DNA of 13,969 nucleotides from Antrodiella citrinella (lineage: Eukaryota > Basidiomycota > Agaricomycetes > Polyporales > Steccherinaceae). The position numbers were made by a program, and so were the translations under genes. Positions within the stretch are counted from its first letter, which is position 1. Each line of letters opens with the position of its first letter. The stretch covers positions 1 through 13,969 of the forward strand of contig SGPM01000520.1 in the NCBI GenBank assembly GCA_004802725.1, in the 5' to 3' direction. The notes under the pieces are model-generated. The model was given only the letters and a program-made list of their open reading frames with translations. It had not been told where the DNA came from and made no database searches. Positions 7,673 through 13,969 of this stretch are shown here, piece by piece.

Positions 7673-9270
7673 CTGAAGATCTAGCTTCATTTGCTCATGG
7701 TGAATCTTGAATGCCCGGGCTATCAGCTGAGTGAGATGTGTTTGATGCGGGATGTCTGAGTCGTCAATCTCTGCACAGAGATATAACAGCATATCTCTGA
7801 ACTCAAATCCCTCAATCATGTTGATAGACTAGACACAGGTCGAGTGAGTATAGCACAGTGTAGTAGTAGCAACATGATAACACACCTGATCATCAGCAAT
7901 AATCCAGCGTACTAGCTTCTCGAGGAAACGAGCAATATTGAAAGGCTCTCGCACATGACCAAGAGACGCAGAGCTTGCACCGTTCTCTTCCTTTGCCAGA
8001 CGCAAAAACTGCTCCCAGCCTTTGAGTTGTAGACTCGTAGAGACGTCACGGTACACTTTGAAGTGGTATGTGGTCAGATGTTGGCCTCGGTCTGGCCACC
8101 TTGATTTTTCCATGACGTCCAGGTCTTGTCGCCTCTTGATAAGATTCAATTTGAGCAATATTCATGTCCATAAAAATAGACTAGAGCACGTACGGTGAGC
8201 ACAATTTGCAGCCTAAGTGCGCCACACTCTTTGGCAGCATCTCCTTCCACACAGGATCATTCTCCGCTATGGCATTGACTGGCAGTTTAGTCGCCTCATC
8301 AATTGCCCGTATAAAGAACCAGCAGTCGGATGCGACTTGTTTTGACTGTGAACGTGTACTGGGAGGTTTCAGTAGTGACCAATATCCAGGGACTTCTGCA
8401 TTTGCGACCATCGAAGAGGCGATTGCAGGGTGTTCAACTGTTCTATCAGGACCGTTGTTGCCAAGCGGTGTCGTCGGGCCAACACCAGGAACACCTAAAC
8501 CATCGTACACAGCACCGCTATTGCTTCCAACTTGAACGGTCCCGGTTTTTTGACGCTTGTTGCTCTTCGAAGCTACACAGTCGGTACCGCTGGCTGCAGC
8601 ACATGTTGTTCCTCGCTTCTTCTTTGGAGGGGAGACAACTCTCAAGTGAGCCTCAAAATCTTGCCTAGGAGGACCTGTGGTGTTCAGTGTGAACGTTGAA
8701 GTAGAGGCCTGAGTCGACGCTGCTGGTACTCCATAGAAATAAGATAGTTGACCGGCCGGGTGATGTGAGAACATCTGTGCTGGATGTGGAGTGTTATGAC
8801 TCGGAGGAACTACATAAGTGTGTCCATCTTGGCCCGTGAAGTAGAGCGGTGGGCCGGGAGGCGGATAGGGGTAATAAGTGTGGCTGCCACTTGGTTGTCC
8901 CTGACTCGGACTCAGATAATGTTGAACAGACGGTCCAGGGTGGGATGATGTCGAGGCATCTGGGCCTGGGTGTGGCGAGTACTGAGTAGAGGTTGCAGGG
9001 TGGTGAACAGAGCCAAACACCTGAAAGTTTGCTCCCTGAATACCCGTTTGACCAGCGGATGAGTGAGATGATGTGCGCGAGAGTGGTGTCAGTGTTGCTG
9101 GGTGAACCAAAGTTCCGTCCAACCAAGTTAATTCCTGGTTGAAGTGAGCATACTCAGAAAGGTTGCATATGTTTACGATGTACCTCGGGATCGCAGGTAC
9201 ATGGTGTTCCCTCTATGTTCAGACACACACAGTCAGGGTGCTGACGTGAGATCGGCTTGGACATGCTCAT
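7673..9270 (-). pseudogene. hAT-transposase-like gene with BED finger, frameshifted and 3'-truncated
   Basis: Best exon model: 9270-9184 (ATG start, Cys-rich, CVCLNIEGTPCTC), 9134-8194, 8134-7886 and 7828-7673. The introns of 49, 59 and 57 nt have canonical GT-AG ends, and a donor GTAAGA follows 7673. Exon 2 encodes a long disordered Pro/Ser/Thr/His/Tyr-rich region, then nuclear localisation signals (SPPKKKRG, KSNKRQK), then HLGCKLC. Exon 3 continues W-x2-WKNQGGQT and then HLTTYH, completing a BED-type finger (Cys-x2-Cys ... His-x4-His), followed by FLEKLVRWIIADDQ. Exon 4 gives SINMIEGFEFRDML and DSDIPHQTHLTQLI. This series matches hAT-family transposases or domesticated relatives of Agaricomycetes. 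Defects: a one-base frame loss around 8076-8088, between the Cys and His pairs, and no catalytic or dimerisation domain after 7673. Exon 1 could instead be read through as VPRYIVNIC-type coding if the first intron is not real. Confidence 0.72.
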
Positions 9271-9650
9271 ATCTATGTGTGCTTCAACGGTCGACGAGCC
9301 CCGTAACCTGCTGCAGAGTGTGTAGTTGTGTGAAGTAGAGAGACAGAGGAGATTGAGAAAAGTGGTGGTGGATGAAAAAGAGTGGGAATGGCTTATTGCG
9401 AAAAGATGTGGGGATATTCAAATTCCGGGAAGGGCGGGCAGGCAGTGCCCGAATACAACTCATCTTCAAGCTACCATATAGTGGTACACACTCGAATCAT
9501 TCCGAACCATCTGTAAGTGTTCAAAGTCAGTACCGAGCATTATTTCTGTACACTCACAATGACTTGAACTAGAGGGCTACTGGCATCCGTGCAAAGACAC
9601 AAATATTGTGATTCATCATTGCGTGAAGATTCAATGAGCGTAGTTGAAAC
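9271..9650. other. Intergenic stretch, no supported gene
   Basis: Upstream of the hAT-like gene. It holds a purine-rich run (9340-9400, CT-rich on the gene strand, so a possible promoter) and a small palindrome TACCATATAGTGGTA (9476-9490). I see no coding or RNA gene here. Confidence 0.4.
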
Positions 9651-10049
9651 CTTTACATATATTAGGACTCAAGTCATGTCTAAATACGCTGAAATATATT
9701 CAGTTGTGAATCTGCCGAGGATCAAGATGTCACACTTACAAAAACGTCGCAGAGTTGCAACACCACCTGTGGCGGACCACTTGCAACAGGATCGTACGTT
9801 GGCGCAAGCAGGTAAGCTGCAACTTCCAGTCTAATATTAAGTGTAGAATACTGAAGGTTCTGAAGTACGCACCACAAATGTACCGACAAACGGACCTGAA
9901 GCTGCACTGGCAGGTGCTGTTGAGGACACTGAGTCGACCCGAGAAACGACATGAGAATTCTCTCCAGTCTCGGACTCGGAGAATGCATCAGGAAAAACCT
10001 CCATTTGTAACTTGAATGTAGAGTCTTGTACTATTGGTAAAAATGCCAT
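9651..10049 (-). other. Ambiguous coding-like region with splice signals on both strands
   Basis: On the minus strand, ATG 10049 opens 70 codons (LPIVQDSTFKLQMEVFPDAF, then Ser/Thr/Val-rich). Good introns follow: GTGCGT...TTAATATTAG around 9870-9829 and GTAAGTGT...ATATTTCAG around 9740-9691. On the plus strand, ATG 9676 opens a basic frame (SHLQKRRRVATPPVADH) ending at a GTAAGC donor with a CTAAT branch and TGTAG acceptor by 9845. The two readings exclude each other. No domain is recognised on either, and neither connects clearly to a neighbour. It may be the 5' part of a gene whose remainder is lost. Confidence 0.25.
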
Positions 10050-10054
10050 TTTTA
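10038..10054. repeat. Perfect 17-bp palindrome
   Basis: TAAAAATG, one central C, CATTTTTA. It lies at the boundary between the ambiguous region and the minisatellite and could be an element end or a transcription-termination-like hairpin. Confidence 0.5.
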
Positions 10055-10084
10055 TATGATACTATGGATAATTATGCTAACTCA

Positions 10085-10364
10085 ACAGACTATAGAGAAC
10101 TACACTTTGCTATAAACCCCCCTTTTTTTGCAGTTTGTAATGTTAGAGAACTACAGACAGATGTGGCAGACTATGATTAAGCTATGGTTAAGCTACAGCA
10201 GATATATAGCTAGACACCAGAAGACTACATCAAAAGTACAACAGGGGTACAGTGAGACTACATCAAGACTATATAAGAGATACAAGAAAGATACAGGGCA
10301 GATATAGGAGAACTACAGCAGAGGTACAGTAGAGGTACAGCAGAGGTACAGCAGAGGTACAACT
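10085..10364 (+). repeat. Degenerate minisatellite, GAGGTACAGCA unit
   Basis: The clearest part is four tandem 11-bp units at 10321-10364 (GAGGTACAGTA, GAGGTACAGCA twice, GAGGTACAACT). To the left, decayed relatives recur down to about 10090 as GAACTACA, GACTACATCA, GGTACAGTG, GATACAGG and GCTACAGCAGA, with irregular spacing. A C7T7-like run interrupts it near 10117-10129. No open frame. It lies directly downstream of the truncated ATPase copy. Confidence 0.65.
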
Positions 10365-10490
10365 TGAAGTTGGTTCTTATATTATCACTCAACTCTTATC
10401 ATTTATTCACTCATAATGTTCAATCTGAAGACAACTGTATTATGGCTGTAAACTAGAGAGAAGTCCCAAGATAATGATGCATGAAGAGAA
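10365..10490. other. AT-rich spacer, no gene seen
   Basis: Between the minisatellite and the last codons of the ATPase relic. It does not resemble the missing C-terminal ATPase coding sequence on the minus strand. Confidence 0.45.
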
Positions 10491-13246
10491 TTAAAAGAAT
10501 GTAGGGATTTTCAGAAGATGTAAGTGAAAGAAGACAGAAATGTAGAAACTGTGCGAACGGGTAACGAAAATCAAAGCTTGGGAGATGATGGCGACCTGGA
10601 GGTAGACGATCATGTGCAATTGACGATCGTTATGGTTGCCAGCAGCGGAGGTGGCACCGTTCTCGAGGGTGACGCCGAACCTGGGACGAACCAATTGGTC
10701 ATAATAATGGAGACGAGGGCGATGCTGTCACAAGCTATCAGCGAGACGGTAAGCTAAGAGAATGAAACGGACTCACGTCGAAGCAGTGAGGTAGATACCG
10801 TACACCACAGCGTAGGCAAAGATCTCTTGTAGATCCCAGCTATCAGGCGTACTCGAGGGCAACACACGATCAACGGAGAGAGTCATGATGGTACCGTCGT
10901 TCAAGAGAGCAATGATCAGGACCATGAACGGAAGGAACTCGAACTTGTATGCGAAGGCCAAGATAGCGAAGCAGACAACAATACGGATGGTGACGGCACA
11001 GGCGTAGATGGAGTAGTTGCGCATACGCTGGAAGATGATACAGGAACCACGTATAGCGTGAACGATGGTAGAGAGACCGGGCTCAGTCAGGACGATATCG
11101 GTGGCGCCGCGAGCAGCATCAGTAGCACCTTCGACAGCAATACCGACGTTCGCGGGCGAGAGAGCGGGAGCATCGTTGGCACCGTCACCAGTCATGGCGT
11201 ACAAGTGACCGAGACCCTGCAGACGCTTGACAATCTCGTACTTGTGCTCGGGGAAGACTCCAGCGAAACCATCGGCGTCGAGAATCACCTCGTCCGAGGT
11301 AGCGTGCTTGCCACCGGGAGCGGGTCCATCCTTGAGCACCTTCGTAGGGTACATGTGGTCACCCAAGCCAAGACGACGACCAGTCTCCTTGGCGATAGCG
11401 AGCTGATCACCAGTAACCATCTTGACCTTGACACCAAGAGCAATGACGTCGTCAATGGTCTGCTTGGTATCCTCACGAGGGGGATCGAAGATGGCAAGAA
11501 GACCGATAAGTTCGAAGCTGTTACCCTCATCCTCAAGGTCTTCACCCTCAAGCTCTAAGCGACATCGAGGGCACGGAGACCACGAGTAGCGAACTCCTCG
11601 ACGTCGGCCTCCAACTGCTTCTCGATTTCGTCGTTCTTGTTACGAGTGCACAGTTCGATGATGATGACGGTCATACCCTTAGTGACACGCTTGAGCTGTC
11701 CGAAGGACTCCTCGCGGTAGGTGATCTCGGTACGCTTGTCGACGGGGTTGAAAGGCTTGAAATCAAGGAGTTTGATACCAGCACGAGCGCGGGTAGGGTC
11801 ACCGATAGCGCCAACGACGCAAGAGTCGATGGCAGTCTAGTTCTCCGTACGGGAGGCGTAGGCAGCGAGGAGGACGACATCCTCACCGGAGAATGCACCG
11901 TAAGTGCGGATAATCGAGCGATCAATGGTAAGCTTGTTGGTAGTGAGGGTACCGGTCTCATCAGAGCAAAGGATGGTGACAGCAGCCAACTCCTCGATAG
12001 CGGTGATACGAGTGACGATAGCCTTGTAATTAGCCAACTGTTGCACACCAACAGCGAGGGTGACGGACAAGACAGTGGGCATGGCAATAGGGATACCACC
12101 GATCAAAAGCACAAGAATGTTGTCGAGACCACGGCGGTACTGGTAACAGAAACCGGCATACAAGCAGAAGATTTCCGCCAGCACGAAGATACCGATGGCG
12201 ACAAGGCAGAAAGACCCGATCTGGGCAAGAATTTTCTGCAAATGACCGGTGGTGTCATCGTCCTGACCGACGAGCAAGGCAGCGCGACCGAAGAAGGTAT
12301 TGGGACCGGTGGAGATGACAACACCCTCAGGTTCACCCTGTTTACAGGTAAAACCACTAATTGGAAGCAGTGAGAACGCGTGAAACCCAACATGACTGAA
12401 GGTACTCACGAGAAGCACTGATCACCGAGTTTCTTGTTCTGGGGCAAAGACTCTCCAGTCAAGGCAGCCTAATCGATAGAAACGTTGATGGCCTCAGTGA
12501 AACGGCAATCGGCCGGAACGATGTCACCAATTTTGAAGGAAACCACGTCACCGGGTACGAGATCGGCAGACTCGATTTCCAACCATTTTGCGTCGCGCTT
12601 GACCTTCGGCCTTGGGAGCGAGCGAATCGATGAGCGCCTTGACAGTGTTTCCAGCATTGCGTTCCTCGTAGAAACCGATAAAAGAGTTGATGAACAGGAG
12701 GAGGATGATACCAACGAAATCCTGCCAATCAGGAGCGCTACCCTCGCCGTTCGATAAAGCGATGGCAGCGGCTTCCATGACCCAGGACAGAGGATTCCAC
12801 ATGGAACTGAAGGCGCATGATATGAGCGCGACTGGCTTCAGGAACGATGATGTTATTGAGAACTTACCTGCAGGAAAGCGTTCTGCTCTTCGAGCTTGTA
12901 GGGACCGAACAACTCGAGACGACGAATAGCTTCTTCTGCGCTGAGACCCTCTTCGGTATATTGGAGCAGTTTGAACACATCGTCGACAACAATGGTTTCT
13001 AGATCAACCTTCTCCTTATCGTAAAGATCCTCGGCCGTGAGCTGGATCTGAAGGAGTGCAAATGTGTCAACTGAGCAAACTGTCAAGCGCGTCAGAAACA
13101 CATTATTTACCTAGTCCATGTCGACCTTTATGTCTGCAGAACACGAAAAGAAAGAAATTTTCTTAGAGTCCAAAATCCTGGTACTCCATCTTTCTCTTCT
13201 GCGGCTCAGCGTCGCTGGTGACGGGAGGCGGGCCGGGGTCAGACAT
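10491..13246 (-). pseudogene. Plasma-membrane H+-ATPase (Pma1-type, P3A) pseudogene
   Basis: Exon model: 13246-13166 (ATG, 27 codons), 13133-13111, 13047-12868, 12806-12410, 12356-10777 and 10724-10491. Clear P3A ATPase signatures run in order: [70 protein letters not shown], the phosphorylation site, [49 protein letters not shown] in M6, and M8 up to VTRSHSF. A working copy pumps protons out of the cell using ATP. This copy cannot. The catalytic motif reads CSDETGT (Lys to Glu, codon 11957-11959). TAG replaces conserved Gln at 12469-12471 and 11837-11839, and TAG ends exon 2 at 13111-13113. Frame breaks lie near 12806, 12605, 11555 and 10690. The exon 1 donor is TAAGAA without its G. Homology stops near 10545, losing M9-M10 and the regulatory tail. 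It is probably a recent duplicate, because the rest is highly conserved. Confidence 0.93.
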
Positions 13247-13420
13247 ATTGTGAAGGAGCCGAGGGATGTGAGAGTGGGGGTAAACCCTTGAGGGCGCAGG
13301 GCGGGACGGACAATCACACGAAGCGAGAGGGGAGGAGAACGATGGGAACGACGAGGAGGGGTGTAAAGAGGACATGGGACGCGCTGGCGTTGAATAAGTC
13401 AAAATGCGTGTCTACGAGAG
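13247..13420 (-). promoter_or_regulatory. CT-rich promoter/5' UTR remnant of the ATPase copy
   Basis: Read on the minus strand, the 170 bases before the ATG are rich in CT runs (CCTCCTCG, CTCCTCCCCTCTCG, CCCACTCTCACATCCC). This is typical of strongly expressed fungal genes. There is no clear TATA box. It suggests that the duplication carried promoter sequence, not just the coding exons. Confidence 0.45.
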
Positions 13421-13700
13421 ATGTGAACATCACTTACGAGGGATCAGCAGAGACGAGATGTCGAGTTTGCCAGAACACAGACTGCAGGAGAGCATGATAA
13501 AGCAGGACTTAGATTCAAGTCGAAGTTAGAGGATGAGTCAATGAAGTTGGGCGCCGCCCACTTGCTGGCAGATTCGTTGGCGCCCATTACGCAATCACCC
13601 GAACGTTCCCGCAACGTGCACTTGTTCTCCCCGTTGTACTCAGGCTCAAATTTCATAGTCCTTGTCCAAGGTGCGTACTGTATAATCTATTGCACTGTTA
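13421..13700. other. Stretch without a supported gene
   Basis: The frames here, including 70 codons on the minus strand at 13656-13444, show no domain and no convincing splice partners. I see no RNA gene. Confidence 0.4.
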
Positions 13701-13708
13701 TATATCTG

Positions 13709-13729
13709 ATTATGTCTATTAGACATAAT
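13709..13729. repeat. Perfect 21-bp palindrome
   Basis: ATTATGTCTA, a central T, TAGACATAAT. All ten pairs match. It lies about 460 bases upstream of the ATPase start, in an AT-rich setting. It could be a dimeric protein-binding site or the middle of a small inverted-repeat element. Confidence 0.65.
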
Positions 13730-13772
13730 GTTTCGATGCGCTGGATGTTTCCAAGGTTTTGGATACCAAGGC

Positions 13773-13793
13773 TTGCAAGCGCATATTGCAAGC
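13773..13793 (+). repeat. Direct repeat TTGCAAGC
   Basis: Two copies of TTGCAAGC at 13773-13780 and 13786-13793, separated by GCATA; the first is part of the palindrome GCTTGCAAGC (13771-13780). They immediately precede the CGGGT cluster and might mark its edge. Confidence 0.35.
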
Positions 13794-13811
13794 ACACGAA
13801 ACTAGTGCGCA

Positions 13812-13915
13812 CCACGGGTCGGCGATACCCGCGCGGGTCACGGGTACGGGTGCCGGCGGGTACGGGTACGGGTTGCCAAATCGGGACCCGCGGACCCGTC
13901 AAATTTTGGCGGGTA
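13812..13915. repeat. CGGGT/ACCCG motif cluster
   Basis: About a dozen CGGGT or ACCCG words in 100 bases, in both orientations. They include GGGTACGGGT twice and the perfect palindrome ACCCGCGCGGGT (13827-13838). It is sharply GC-richer than its surroundings. Similar CGGGT-repeat islands occur as dispersed repeats in fungal genomes (recollection, not checked). No gene; the 85-codon minus frame across it is Pro/Thr/Arg repeat translation. Confidence 0.55.
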
Positions 13916-13969
13916 CAGCAGTAAATCGCGTATTTCTCCGCCAATTGTTGTCGGATTGGGCGTGTAAGG

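Noticed and set aside
8206..8668. Plus-strand frames of about 110 codons
   Set aside because: They are antisense to the hAT-like exon 2, which has recognisable motifs and matching splice sites.
10400..10545. Missing C-terminal exon of the ATPase
   Set aside because: I looked for FFFxERPS-like and later helices on the minus strand in 10000-10545 and found none; the sequence turns AT-rich and repetitive.
11058..11558. 166-codon plus-strand frame
   Set aside because: It is antisense to conserved ATPase coding sequence; the same applies to the plus frames at 12041-12373, 12485-12757 and 12687-12929.
13541..13924. 127-codon plus-strand frame
   Set aside because: It crosses the palindrome and the CGGGT cluster, and its composition changes abruptly; it does not look like one protein.

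Overview
The window looks like nuclear DNA of a filamentous basidiomycete, most likely an Agaricomycete. The evidence is 45-65 nt introns with GTRNGT donors and short CTRAY-like branch sites, a fungal-type plasma-membrane H+-ATPase, a multi-exon BED-finger/hAT-like reading frame of the kind common in mushroom genomes, and CT-rich promoters. Nothing bacterial is present. No gene in the window can be shown to be intact, and much of it reads as a graveyard of decayed genes and repeats.

Layout on the plus coordinate axis. Positions 1-418 (+) hold the 3' part of a BED/C2H2-like finger protein that enters from the left edge. Positions 583-2616 (+) carry a chain of coding-like exons joined by canonical introns, interrupted by one in-frame stop and at least one frame break; I do not recognise the family. 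Positions 2620-3570 contain competing coding-like readings on both strands, next to a 300-bp purine-biased tract (3500-3795). Positions 3980-4610 (-) hold small reading frames, two of which have membrane-spanning segments.

Positions about 4620-7640 form a repeat-type block. It has a CCGGA-rich, LTR-like segment with a TATA box at 5298, then a pyrimidine-rich leader, then a strikingly ordered array of small hairpins (5456-6221), a short gag-like open frame without a start codon (6500-6783), and a pyrimidine-rich, stop-rich stretch containing ambiguous bases. No second LTR or pol gene is visible, so it is either a non-autonomous or a truncated element.

Positions 7673-9270 (-) are the N-terminal half of a hAT-transposase-like gene: a disordered Pro/Ser/Thr/His region, a nuclear localisation signal, a BED-type finger and the start of the conserved transposase region. 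It carries a one-base frameshift between the Cys pair and the His pair of the finger, and it is cut off at an intron beside the repeat block. Positions 9650-10050 are ambiguous, and 10080-10364 is a degenerate 11-bp minisatellite.

Positions 10491-13246 (-) are an almost full-length Pma1-type H+-ATPase copy. It is dead: the phosphorylation motif is DETGT instead of DKTGT, there are at least two clear Gln-to-TAG changes and a probable third stop, at least three frame breaks, a lost splice donor, and no C-terminal end. Upstream (13247-13969) are a CT-rich promoter remnant, a perfect 21-bp palindrome and a cluster of CGGGT motifs.

The most unusual signal is the hairpin array at 5648-6071. Eight copies share one architecture (5-bp stem, one unpaired base on the 3' side, stem of up to 5 bp, 4-8-nt loop), with base changes on one arm usually matched on the other. 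That pattern suggests selection on structure.
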